Source: Clostridium septicum (lineage in GTDB: Bacteria > Bacillota > Clostridia > Clostridiales > Clostridiaceae). Taken from it: DNA of 64,000 nucleotides. The position numbers were made by a program, and so were the translations under genes. The stretch spans positions 372,001 through 436,000 of the forward strand of contig NZ_CP023671.1 in the NCBI RefSeq assembly GCF_003606265.1, given 5' to 3'. Shown here one piece after another: positions 10,249-18,706 of the stretch. Below the pieces are notes generated by a model. That model was not told the origin of the DNA. It saw only the letters and a program-made list of their open reading frames with translations, and searched no databases. Position 1 is the first letter of the stretch. The number at the start of each line of letters is the position of its first letter.

Positions 10249-10342
10249 ATTTTACACTCCATTCCTTATATGTATTTCATTAATATTATTATACCTTAAA
10301 ATATTTTTCTATACTATATATAAAGAATTTAGCAAAATATAT

Positions 10343-11407
10343 TTATTTTATAGTTCTAAATTCGTATCCTTGAGATTTAAAATAATTAATTATTTCTGGT
10401 AATGCCTCTACTGTTTTCTCTTTACCATATGTATCATGCATTAAAACTATTGATTGATTGACTTCTTTAGCACCTTCTTTAACCTTATTAACCATCTCTT
10501 CAACTGTATATTCTACTCCCTCAGCATCTCCATTTAATGTATTCCAATCTATGCTAACAATTCCTTCTGAATTTAGTTTATCATCAAATGCTGGTAATGA
10601 AGGATCATTATAGTATTTTCTACTCATATAACCACCTGGCATTCTTAAAACCTTTGTGTTAAAGTTTTCTCCAAGTATTTTTTTCATTAACTTATTTGTA
10701 TTATTAACTTCTTCCATAAAATAATTTATGTCAATAGTATTTCTTGGATATAAAGTTGAAAGATTATGTGTATATGTATGATTTGCTAGTGCATTACCTT
10801 CTTTTATAATTCTTTTTAAAGTTTTCTGTGCTTCTGTTGATGCCTCTATCATACTTCCAAGCACAAAAAATGTTCCTTTAACATTATTTTCTTTTAAAAT
10901 ATCTAATACCTTTTCTGTATTAGGGCTTGGACCATCATCAAAAGTTAAAAAAACATATTTTTTTGATCCTGCATATGTACCATAAAGCATAGCTTTTACA
11001 TCACTAGCATCCATTGCATATGTTACCCCCTCATATGTAACATTACTATTGGGCATTATTTCGTGAGGATCTGATTTCTTTATCTCTTCTTGTTTTTCAT
11101 ATCTTTCTTGTTTCTTAGGTTCCGTATCTTTATTATCATTAGATTTATCATCTACAATTGTTGTTACTATCTCATTTTTTGCATTTTCTTTACTTTTCTC
11201 AGCTTTATAATTACTTATATTATTTTTTATTACTATTAATATAGTAACAAATAAGCTAATCATTATAAATTTAAATATAATTTTATTTCTTACTCTTCTT
11301 CTATACCTTTTTTTCTTTAATTTATTTATATTAGAGTTTTTAACTTTACATTTCTTTCTTTGATTTTTATATCTTCCATTATAAGCTTTTCTCTCTACAT
11401 TATTCAT
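10343..11407 (-). CDS. Membrane-anchored polysaccharide deacetylase (CE4/NodB)
   Basis: A protein of 354 residues. A strongly basic N-terminus (about 1-45) is followed by one membrane segment (IIFKFIMISLFVTILIVI, about 43-60), a charged linker, and a NodB domain (about 140-350). All five NodB motifs are present: TFDDGPSPNT, HTYTH, RMPGG, DWNTLNGDA and IVLMHD. This is the peptidoglycan GlcNAc/MurNAc deacetylase type, acting outside the membrane and often giving lysozyme resistance. The ATG at 11407 has a close GGAGGGGG site, and an IS6-like element is inserted only 22 bp upstream of the start codon, separating the gene from its ancestral promoter region. Confidence 0.9.
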   Translation of the reverse strand: MNNVERKAYNGRYKNQRKKCKVKNSNINKLKKKRYRRRVRNKIIFKFIMISLFVTILIVIKNNISNYKAEKSKENAKNEIVTTIVDDKSNDNKDTEPKKQERYEKQEEIKKSDPHEIMPNSNVTYEGVTYAMDASDVKAMLYGTYAGSKKYVFLTFDDGPSPNTEKVLDILKENNVKGTFFVLGSMIEASTEAQKTLKRIIKEGNALANHTYTHNLSTLYPRNTIDINYFMEEVNNTNKLMKKILGENFNTKVLRMPGGYMSRKYYNDPSLPAFDDKLNSEGIVSIDWNTLNGDAEGVEYTVEEMVNKVKEGAKEVNQSIVLMHDTYGKEKTVEALPEIINYFKSQGYEFRTIK

Positions 11408-11420
11408 TATTTCCCCCTCC

Positions 11421-11429
11421 TCATATGTT
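11421..11429. repeat. Left copy of IS target-site duplication
   Basis: CATATGTTT here is repeated at 12705-12713 on the other side of the element. A 9-bp (or 8 plus a chance base) direct repeat fits the 8-bp duplications usual for the IS6 family. Confidence 0.85.
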
Positions 11430-12704
11430 TCGATCTGTTAAGTTATATGAACATTGCTCTTCTCAACCCAAGGAAATACAATAGGTTTGCAAGACTAAAT
11501 AATACCCCCTTCGAAAAGGAGAGAAGAACAATGAGCAAAACTAATATAAAATGCCCACGCTGTAATTCTGATAAACTATATAAGTTTGGTATGAATAAGC
11601 AGGCTAAACAAAAGTATCAATGTAAGCAGTGTAAGCGCCAATTCGTCCTAGGCGACGGTGACGGACGTCCTAAACTAAATAATCCTAAATGTCCTAGATG
11701 CGGTAAGGGAACTTACTTACATCATGCATATAAACATTACAATCGCTATAAGTGCAATAACAAGAAGTGTAATCACATAATAGTAAAACATCACACCACC
11801 AATATTGATACAGCTTCTAGTGAATTAGTTAGTGGTTCCCTTTCAATGAAAGGAATGCGTTTTCCGCTACATGTAATACTAACTGCATTAACACTATATT
11901 TTTTAAATAATTCATCAACAAGAGCCATTTCTCAATTCTTGATGATTAACTCTGGAATTAAAGTATCTCATGTCACGATAGCCAGTTGGACTAATAAATT
12001 TGCACCTTTCTTTAAACAAAAGGCTGATAAATTTAAAGCTAGTTTAAACTTACAATCTGACGATTGGCACGCTGATGAAACAGTAGTATTTATTAATGGT
12101 GAAAGATACTACCTTTGGTTAGCTATTGATTCAGAAACTAGATTTATTTTAGCATTTCATTTAACTAAATCTAGAAGTTCTGATTCAGCATACGCATTGG
12201 TAAATGAAGCTAAAAAATTTGGTGAACCAGCTAATTTTATAACTGATAGATTACCTTCATATAATGAAGCCGTGGCTACGCTATTGCCCAATACAACTCA
12301 TATTCCTGTAGCTCCAATGTCTAGTGATACAAATAATAATTTAATTGAATCATTTAATAAAACATTTAAAGCCTGGTATAAAACCAAGAAAGGATTCAAC
12401 TCTTTTCAAAAAGCTAATAACCTTATATATTTATTTATCTTTCACTATAACTTTATTAGACCACATGGATCATTAAATAACTGTACTCCAGCAGAAGTTG
12501 CCGGCTTCGCCAGCGATAGCTTTTCTAAAAACTCTTGGTTTTCAGCATCTTAATTAAATTTAATACCTTTGATTAACCTGCAAAAAATCAATGCTATTGT
12601 AGGCTTATTTGCCATACAATAAAACATTCAAACTTATATAATTTTCAAAGAGCAAGTAATTCTATGAAAAATCAAGCTATTTTTTCATATCAACTTAACA
12701 GATT
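11430..12704 (+). mobile_element. IS6-like insertion sequence, about 1.27 kb, apparently intact
   Basis: Terminal inverted repeats GATCTGTTAAGTT (11431) and AACTTAACAGATT (ending 12704) bound one transposase gene, and identical 9-bp repeats flank the element. The 150 bp after the transposase is non-coding. The insertion lies between the polysaccharide deacetylase gene and the divergent two-component system. Confidence 0.88.
11531..12553 (+). CDS. IS6/IS240-like DDE transposase with zinc-ribbon N-terminus
   Basis: A protein of 340 residues. Two CxxC-type zinc ribbons occupy the N-terminus (CPRCNSDKLYKFG, CKQCKRQF, then CPRCGKG), followed by a helix-turn-helix and a DDE domain. Candidate catalytic residues are D182 (WHADET), D239 (FITDRLPSY) and E273 (NNLIESFNKTFK). 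I chose the ATG at 11531 because AGGAG lies 10 nt upstream; the frame is open a further 57 codons upstream without a usable site. No frameshift or internal stop, so the element may be active. Confidence 0.88.
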   Translation: MSKTNIKCPRCNSDKLYKFGMNKQAKQKYQCKQCKRQFVLGDGDGRPKLNNPKCPRCGKGTYLHHAYKHYNRYKCNNKKCNHIIVKHHTTNIDTASSELVSGSLSMKGMRFPLHVILTALTLYFLNNSSTRAISQFLMINSGIKVSHVTIASWTNKFAPFFKQKADKFKASLNLQSDDWHADETVVFINGERYYLWLAIDSETRFILAFHLTKSRSSDSAYALVNEAKKFGEPANFITDRLPSYNEAVATLLPNTTHIPVAPMSSDTNNNLIESFNKTFKAWYKTKKGFNSFQKANNLIYLFIFHYNFIRPHGSLNNCTPAEVAGFASDSFSKNSWFSAS

Positions 12705-12713
12705 CATATGTTT
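12705..12713. repeat. Right copy of IS target-site duplication
   Basis: CATATGTTT, identical to 11421-11429, directly after the right inverted repeat of the IS6-like element. Confidence 0.85.
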
Positions 12714-12766
12714 GATAAAAATTATCTTTAAGTAATTTTAAAGTTTATTTATATTAAAGATAATAT

Positions 12767-12787
12767 AAAGTTGTAATAAAGTTGTAA
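12767..12787 (+). promoter_or_regulatory. Phased direct repeats upstream of the response regulator
   Basis: AAAGTTGTAA occurs at 12767-12776 and again at 12778-12787, an exact 11-bp period. Tandem half-sites about one helical turn apart are the usual binding-site form for OmpR/PhoB-type regulators. The pair lies 80-100 bp before the regulator gene, so autoregulation is likely. Confidence 0.5.
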
Positions 12788-12865
12788 ATTTTTTATTTCT
12801 ATTGTTAATTAAATATTTTTAAATTATTATAATTTATAGTGAAATTTCTATATGGAAGGTGACTT

Positions 12866-13531
12866 ATGGCAAATATATTAATTGTAGATGATGAAAAATC
12901 AATACGTGATTTAATTGTACTTACACTAAAACTTGAAAACTACTCAACTATGGAGGCTTCAAATGGAGAAATTGCTCTTAATTTAATTAATGAATTTAAT
13001 TTTGACTTAATTCTTTTAGATATAATGCTTCCTAAAATGAATGGTCTTAAATTATTTCAAGAAATAAAACATAAAAAAATTCCTGTAATATTTTTAACAG
13101 CTAAATGTAGCTTACAGGATAAAATTTTAGGACTTAAATTAGGAGCTGAAGATTATATAACAAAACCCTTTGAACCTCTGGAACTTTTAGCAAGAATAGA
13201 AGTTATTTTAAGACGAAAAACTAATTATTATTCTGATGATACTAATATATTAAGGTTTCAGCATATAACTATTTTAACTAATGAACGAATTGTTAAAAAT
13301 AATAATAATGAAATTTCTTTAACTGTTAAAGAATATAATCTACTTGTTGAATTTATTAAAAATATAAATGTTGTTCTTAGCCGAGAATGTTTATTAAATA
13401 CTGTATGGGGATATGATTTTTATGGAGAAACCAGAACTGTAGATATGCATGTAAAACAGTTGCGTGAAAAACTTAACTTAAAAAACTATCTTGTAACTGT
13501 TTATAAAGTAGGTTATAAACTAAGGGAGTAA
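12866..13531 (+). CDS. OmpR/PhoB-family response regulator
   Basis: A protein of 221 residues. The receiver domain carries the acidic pair in IVDDEKS, the phospho-accepting Asp near residue 51 (LILLDIMLPKMNG), and the switch Thr and Lys (FLTAK, ITKPFEP). The winged-helix DNA-binding domain follows (about 130-220, ending RTVDMHVKQLREKL and YKVGYKLRE). It starts after GGAAGGTGA and is 4 nt ahead of its kinase gene. Before the IS insertion the gene was divergent from the polysaccharide deacetylase gene across about 155 bp, so a role in envelope control is plausible but only inferred. Confidence 0.93.
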   Translation: MANILIVDDEKSIRDLIVLTLKLENYSTMEASNGEIALNLINEFNFDLILLDIMLPKMNGLKLFQEIKHKKIPVIFLTAKCSLQDKILGLKLGAEDYITKPFEPLELLARIEVILRRKTNYYSDDTNILRFQHITILTNERIVKNNNNEISLTVKEYNLLVEFIKNINVVLSRECLLNTVWGYDFYGETRTVDMHVKQLREKLNLKNYLVTVYKVGYKLRE

Positions 13532-13535
13532 TTTT

Positions 13536-14951
13536 ATGAAATTAAAAAACAAATTATTTATAAATTTCGGTATTCTTTTTTTTATAACTTTAAATATCTC
13601 AGGTTGTTTTTTAATTAAATCAACATTTAATACTTCTATACAAAAAGCTATTGATGAAAGTTTTAGAGAATATGCTGTAATATATTCAAATATCAAAAGT
13701 GGTGAAAATTTAAATAATTTATTTTTAACTACTGAAGAAATTATATCAATTAAAAGTGATAATTATTTAAGTATTATACAAAACCCTTCTATTAATTTAG
13801 AATTTAGAACTAAAAATAATAAGATAATCTATTCTTCTAATTCTAATAACTTTAATTTACCAAATAAATTATTTTCTTTCGATAATGATAAGGCCAATTA
13901 TATTATACTAAATTTTAATAAAACTAACAATTTAATTATAAGCAAACCAATTTCATTTAATAATCAAAATTTTAGTTTTACATACATAAATAATATTGAT
14001 TCTTTATATAATACTCAAAATAATAATATTATTATTTTATTTGAATTAAATTTTCTTTTTATTTTAATATTTTTACTTATAATATATTTAATTTCCTCTG
14101 ATATAACTAAACCCTTATCTATTCTTAGTAATAATATAGACGAAATAATAAAGGGGAACTTCAACAAAAAACTTTCATATTCTAGTGATATTAAAGAACT
14201 TAACACTATTTCTACTAATTTTAATTTAATGAGCGAAGAAATTAAGAATAAAATAGCATTATTAAGTAAAGAAAATTTATCAAAACAACGTTTTATTAAT
14301 AATCTTACCCATGAAATAAAGACTCCATTAACATCTATCATAGGATACTCTAGTCTCATAATTAATAAAAAAATTAAAGATATTGATTTAATTCATAAAT
14401 CCTTTGAAACAATTTATAATGATGGAAAAAGAATAGAATCATTAACAACAAACTTAATAAAGCTTATAACTCTTGATAAATCAAATCTTGATATAGAAGA
14501 TGTACATGTTCTCTCTGTATTAGAAGATATTGAAAATACTATTAAAATTAAACTTATAGAACATAATATAGATTTTTCTATACATGGATTTGATTTTATA
14601 ATAAAAACTGATAAATATTTATTAACTACATTACTATCTAATTTTATAGATAACTCAATTAAAGCAATATCTAACCATAATACCTTAGAAAAAAAGATTA
14701 TTATAGTTCTTAATAAAAATTCTTTAGTAATAAAAGATTCTGGTATAGGTATTCCAAAAGAAGACTTAGACAAAATATTTGAACCTTTCTATATGATAAA
14801 TAAATCTAGAGTACACTCTATTGGAGGATTTGGTTTAGGCCTTGCAATTTGTTCAAAGATTATTGAAATATTAAATATTAAATTTTATATTTCTAGCATA
14901 CCTAATAAAGGTACTACTATAAAATTAATTTTTAAAGGAGATTTTATATGA
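13536..14951 (+). CDS. Sensor histidine kinase, two membrane segments
   Basis: A protein of 471 residues. The first membrane helix is at about 8-30, an extracytoplasmic sensor of about 130 residues follows, and the second helix is at about 163-187. Then come a HAMP linker (SSDITKPLSIL), an H box with the phosphorylated His near residue 258 (NNLTHEIKTPLTSIIGY), an N box, and G boxes (KDSGIGIPKEDLDKIFEPFY, GGFGLGLAICSKI). It forms one operon with the response regulator before it and overlaps the next gene by 4 nt. The sensor region matches nothing I recognise, so the signal is unknown. Confidence 0.93.
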   Translation: MKLKNKLFINFGILFFITLNISGCFLIKSTFNTSIQKAIDESFREYAVIYSNIKSGENLNNLFLTTEEIISIKSDNYLSIIQNPSINLEFRTKNNKIIYSSNSNNFNLPNKLFSFDNDKANYIILNFNKTNNLIISKPISFNNQNFSFTYINNIDSLYNTQNNNIIILFELNFLFILIFLLIIYLISSDITKPLSILSNNIDEIIKGNFNKKLSYSSDIKELNTISTNFNLMSEEIKNKIALLSKENLSKQRFINNLTHEIKTPLTSIIGYSSLIINKKIKDIDLIHKSFETIYNDGKRIESLTTNLIKLITLDKSNLDIEDVHVLSVLEDIENTIKIKLIEHNIDFSIHGFDFIIKTDKYLLTTLLSNFIDNSIKAISNHNTLEKKIIIVLNKNSLVIKDSGIGIPKEDLDKIFEPFYMINKSRVHSIGGFGLGLAICSKIIEILNIKFYISSIPNKGTTIKLIFKGDFI

Positions 14952-15550
14952 AAGTTTTAAAGTATTTTATTTTTCCATTTTTTATTTCCTTAATATTATT
15001 ATTTTTTTATAACTATTCTCCTATAAAAACTGACATTATTTATACAAAAGAAATTACCCCACATAACTATACTTCAAATGCTAAATTAACAGAAATAAGC
15101 AAATTAAAGCTTATAGATAAATCTGAAGAACTATTAACTACACTTTTTAGTAATGAATTTAAAATTTCAGATTATGTACCTGAAGTTAGCTTTTATAAAA
15201 TATCAAATAATAATATAGCCGATATATCTTTTAGAGAAAAAGAGAATCCATCATTAAACTATATGGTATCTTTTAACATACAGACATCTTATCCTTATCA
15301 TATTGACTACTATAATTTTAAGGATATAGATTATGAAGATACTCAAATCTTATCTTCTGATGAGTTAAAATCTTCTGCCTTAGATTATTTTTCTAAAATA
15401 CCTATAAATAATAAGGATTCTGTAAAATTTTCTCATTTCTATATTAACGATACTTATACTGCTTATTTTAAAGACTATTCATCAGAAACTGTAATTTCAA
15501 TTACATTAAATAAATTTACTGGTAAACTTATTTCATATTATTTAAATTAA
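14948..15550 (+). CDS. Membrane-anchored extracytoplasmic protein, third gene of the two-component operon
   Basis: A protein of 200 residues, not recognised. One N-terminal hydrophobic segment (YFIFPFFISLILLFFY, about 6-21) without a lipoprotein cysteine suggests an uncleaved anchor; the remaining 175 residues are predicted outside the membrane and rich in Ser, Tyr and Asp. The start overlaps the kinase stop (ATGA), so the two are translationally coupled. Such small secreted partners can modulate the sensor domain of their kinase, in the manner of YycI-type proteins, but no homology to those is visible. Its production with the kinase is the only functional clue. Confidence 0.8.
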   Translation: MKVLKYFIFPFFISLILLFFYNYSPIKTDIIYTKEITPHNYTSNAKLTEISKLKLIDKSEELLTTLFSNEFKISDYVPEVSFYKISNNNIADISFREKENPSLNYMVSFNIQTSYPYHIDYYNFKDIDYEDTQILSSDELKSSALDYFSKIPINNKDSVKFSHFYINDTYTAYFKDYSSETVISITLNKFTGKLISYYLN

Positions 15551-15621
15551 AACTTAAATACTTAAACATATACCTTATAAAATTCTATAATTACTTGTAA
15601 TTTAATTTTTTAAGGAAACTA

Positions 15622-15658
15622 AAATAAACCAGCAATAAAATAATTTGCTGGTTTATTT
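15622..15658. terminator. Intrinsic terminator of the two-component operon
   Basis: A perfect 14-bp inverted repeat (arms at 15622 and 15645, core AACCAGCAA) 70 bp after the last gene, with A/T-rich flanks allowing use on both strands. Confidence 0.8.
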
Positions 15659-15792
15659 ATAAACTATTATTTAAATTTATTTTTCTAAAGATATAGTTTT
15701 GTCAAAAACTACCTTATTTTTTGTCATATACTACAATCTATATTTTTATAGAGTATATATTTATGTATATCCCATAACTAAATTATTTATTT

Positions 15793-17034
15793 CTAATATA
15801 ATTTTATTTCCTTAGGCCAAGGCTCATTACTACATATTCTCCAAGTTTTATCTATATACTGATGTGTATAATGCTGTTCTAATAAATGGTATATATACGT
15901 CCCTCTTTTAGTTAATTTATAACCACTATCTATTTTTTCTATCATCCCTAAAACTCTTGCTAGAAATAACTCTATTTTAAAGAACTTATCTAAGTCCTCA
16001 TTAAATAAATCTTTAAATGATTTACTATTAAATTCTAATGTATAAGCATTCCAAAATCCCCAATACAAAGCTCTAACTCTTTTTGTAAAATCCATAGTTA
16101 ATGATGTAGCAGTTAACTTAGTGTCCATAACCTTTATATATTCAGGTACTGAAAATGTATTAATTTTAAAATAGTTATTTGTTAATGTAGCTGCACTTGG
16201 TCCAAATCCTATATAAGAATCTCTAGTTATTGATGAATATTTAGAAATACCTTCTTTTCCAAATGTCCATACAGACGTTCTTTTTAAACCTAAATTTTCA
16301 CTTATACTTTCTAAAGATTGTAATAGCTCTTTCTTTTCATATTTTCCCATAGGCTTACTTTTATTCTTCGCATAAGAAAAATCTATAAAAGGATATGTTG
16401 ATACTTGAGTTGCACCATTTTTAATTGCAATTTCAAAATCTTCTATTAAATTTTCCTTAGTTTGTCCTTTAATTCCAAATATTAAATCCACATCTATAAC
16501 CTTAAATCCAGCATTTTTTACTAAATTTATTTTCTCAGCTCCATTTATATACTCTCTGCCTAAAGTTTTTAAGTTATCTTTATTAAAGGATTGAATACCT
16601 ATACTAACCATATCAAATCCTATATCTATTAAGCTTCTTAACATTATTTCATTAATATCTCTTGGATGAAGTTCTATTCCTATATTAGCTTTTATATTAA
16701 AATTATATTTTAAAGCTTTAATTATTTCCCCTAAGCTATCTATCATTAAAGCTGGTGTCCCACCTCCAAAATAGACACTAGTTATATTTTTTTCACCATA
16801 AAAAACACCCATATTTTCAATTTCTTTTATTAATGCATCTTTATACTCATTAGCTAAGTTTTTATCAAATTCAACTTTGTTATAGGGACAAAAAGGACAT
16901 AATTTTTCACAAAAAGGTATATGAACATAAAGTCCTAATTCTTTCATATTAGAATCCATTTCTTCTATTTTGTTAGTAAAACTTATAGCTTTAAAAGATC
17001 TTGTTGCTATAATTCTAAAAATGTTTGTTACCAT
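15793..17034 (-). CDS. HemN/HemW-like radical SAM protein
   Basis: A protein of 413 residues. The 4Fe-4S cysteines of the radical SAM domain are in HIPFCEKLCPFCPYNK (Cx3Cx2C, about residues 37-44), followed by the SAM-binding YFGGGTPALM and the HemN-type VSIGIQSF and YIGFGPSAAT motifs. The C-terminal HemN-like domain is present (about 300-413). The CPFCPYNK form differs from true heme-biosynthesis enzymes, so this is more likely a family member of unknown reaction than a coproporphyrinogen dehydrogenase. Its ribosome binding site (AGGGGG) lies within 10 bp of the stop of the upstream decayed radical SAM gene, showing that the two were one operon. An internal ATG (MKELGLYVHIPF) is an alternative start. 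Confidence 0.82.
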   Translation of the reverse strand: MVTNIFRIIATRSFKAISFTNKIEEMDSNMKELGLYVHIPFCEKLCPFCPYNKVEFDKNLANEYKDALIKEIENMGVFYGEKNITSVYFGGGTPALMIDSLGEIIKALKYNFNIKANIGIELHPRDINEIMLRSLIDIGFDMVSIGIQSFNKDNLKTLGREYINGAEKINLVKNAGFKVIDVDLIFGIKGQTKENLIEDFEIAIKNGATQVSTYPFIDFSYAKNKSKPMGKYEKKELLQSLESISENLGLKRTSVWTFGKEGISKYSSITRDSYIGFGPSAATLTNNYFKINTFSVPEYIKVMDTKLTATSLTMDFTKRVRALYWGFWNAYTLEFNSKSFKDLFNEDLDKFFKIELFLARVLGMIEKIDSGYKLTKRGTYIYHLLEQHYTHQYIDKTWRICSNEPWPKEIKLY

Positions 17035-17042
17035 AATTCCCC

Positions 17043-17764
17043 CTAAACATACTTTAAATAAGTTCTTATCATATCTAATATAACTACTGGCTTACCTTGG
17101 CATAATAAAGTAAATTCATTTGCAAAAAGGTATCCACATTCTTCACAAAGCCCTTCTATTTCAATACATCTTCCACAAGTGTACCTTTTCTTTTCTTCTG
17201 AAATAATACATTGATAACATGGTCTTTTCCAATTTTCTTCTTTATAATAGTCTAAAGCTGTAGTTAAATTAAAAACAGATATTTTTCTTTTATCATTCTT
17301 TTAATTTCTTCTATAGCTAAACTCTTTTCCTCTTTACTTAATACTAAATCATTTGTTCACTCATATGGAGTATGTAAATTAAAAGAAATAGATTTTAGAT
17401 TTTTATTTTCCTTAACAAGTCTACATACACCTTCTATATCTGAAAGATTTTTATTATTTACAGCCATATATACGCAAATATTAGAATTATTTTCTTTCTC
17501 CACATTTTTTAATATTGTATCAAATGTATTTCCTCTAATAAAATTATGATTATTCTCTAATCCATCTAAGCTTAAAAATATAATATCCACATCTGGTAAA
17601 TCTAATTCTATAGTTCCATTAGTAACTATATTTACAATTAAAAAAACTATTTCCTTAGCTTCCTTAACTAAATCTCTTATATTTTTACCTGAATCCTCCC
17701 ATAAGAAAGTTTCGCCTCCACAAAAGAATAAAATTCTAATATCTTCATTGTACATAGCTTGCAT
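17043..17764 (-). pseudogene. Decayed SPASM-type radical SAM gene
   Basis: Three pieces on the minus strand belong to one protein. The first (to about 17360) has CGGETFLWEDSGKNIRDLV, VNIVTNGT and FLSLDGLENNHN, all radical SAM core. A TGA then stands where the family has glycine (HTPYE*TNDLVLS), the frame continues for about 30 codons, and a frameshift leads into a cysteine-rich SPASM-like tail (WKRPCYQCIIS, TCGRCIEIEGLCEECGY) ending at 17043. The N-terminal CxxxCxxC cluster site is missing. At least one stop, one frameshift and a 5' truncation make it non-functional. Confidence 0.8.
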
Positions 17765-17839
17765 TTCTTTTCATTTATCCACCATCTACTAAATAAATAT
17801 TATTTAAATTTATTAAAAATTATTGGTTTATACTTCGAA

Positions 17840-18475
17840 TTAAGTTAATATTTCCCTACATATTTTTTCGAATGCTTTTGCTAAATCTTTATGCCCTTTC
17901 TTTGAAAGATGAAGTGAATCAATTTTAGAAGCTTCAGTAATTAACGCTGCGTTCATAAATTCAACCCCTAAGCTTTTAGAGATTTTTTCATACTTAGGTG
18001 CTAACTCTTTTGATATTTTATGACTTCTTATATATCCAAATTCTTCTTCATTCATGGTTTCAGCAACATGTATTGGAGACACTAGTAATATTTCTGCTGA
18101 ATCATTAGTTTCACTTTCTTTTTCTGTAGTGCTTAAAGCAATCTTTACTAAAGTTCCAGCTCCATTAGCAATTTCGCTAGATGTTGCATTAAATCTTAAT
18201 TTTAAATCATTAGTTCCAAGCATTATAATAATCAAATCTATTGGATAATGTAGCTTAATGCATTCTTCAAAATATTTTGCTCCATTTCTAAAGGGGTCCT
18301 CTGGATCATCTAATACAGTTGTCCTACCATTTAATCCTTCTTCTATAACACAAAATCCGTCTCCTAATAAATCCTGTAATATTCCTGTCCATCGTTCCTT
18401 GCTTGTATATCTTTCTCCAGTTCCAGGAATATAACCATAAGTATTAGAATCACCATAACAAAGTATTTTCTTCAT
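17840..18475 (-). CDS. SGNH/GDSL-family hydrolase (esterase)
   Basis: A protein of 211 residues. Block I with the catalytic serine is ILCYGDSNTYG (Ser about residue 8), the Asn of block III is in MLGTNDL, and the catalytic Asp and His of block V are in DSLHLSKKGH near the C-terminus. There is no signal peptide, so it is cytoplasmic; it resembles bacterial arylesterase/lipase-type SGNH enzymes and may deacetylate or hydrolyse small esters or acyl sugars. Monocistronic, starting after GGAGGAG. The natural substrate cannot be told from sequence. Confidence 0.88.
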   Translation of the reverse strand: MKKILCYGDSNTYGYIPGTGERYTSKERWTGILQDLLGDGFCVIEEGLNGRTTVLDDPEDPFRNGAKYFEECIKLHYPIDLIIIMLGTNDLKLRFNATSSEIANGAGTLVKIALSTTEKESETNDSAEILLVSPIHVAETMNEEEFGYIRSHKISKELAPKYEKISKSLGVEFMNAALITEASKIDSLHLSKKGHKDLAKAFEKICREILT

Positions 18476-18610
18476 AAAATCTCTCCTCCTCCATGTGTAA
18501 ATTATTTCAAATTAATTTTATATACTTATCTTAGCACATAAAAATTAACTCTTATATACTATTTACAGAATATTCTCATTAGAAATCAACTAAAAAATTA
18601 TTTATTAAGA

Positions 18611-18637
18611 ACATTTCATTTTACATAGCATATTATA
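18611..18637 (+). promoter_or_regulatory. Candidate SigK-type promoter of the collagen-like protein gene
   Basis: AC at 18611, then 16 nt, then CATATTATA (18629-18637), exactly matching the SigK form AC-N16-CATANNNTA. The start codon is 70 bp further on. BclA-type exosporium genes are made late in the mother cell under SigK, which fits. The A/T-rich background makes chance matches possible. Confidence 0.45.
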
Positions 18638-18706
18638 TTGTATAGCTAAAATATTAATTGCTATGTAAGAATATAATCTAATGATAAACCTAAGGAGGTT
18701 ATTTTT

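Noticed and set aside
11360..11530. N-terminal extension of the IS6-like transposase
   Set aside because: The extra 57 codons run across the IS end into flanking DNA and overlap the deacetylase gene; the ATG at 11531 has the ribosome binding site.
14015..14773. Minus-strand frames of 114 and 119 codons inside the histidine kinase gene
   Set aside because: Antisense to conserved kinase motifs, without binding sites or recognisable domains.
15793..17764. RiPP precursor peptide for the radical SAM pair
   Set aside because: No small frame with a ribosome binding site and Cys/Gly-rich core was found within 1 kb on either side.
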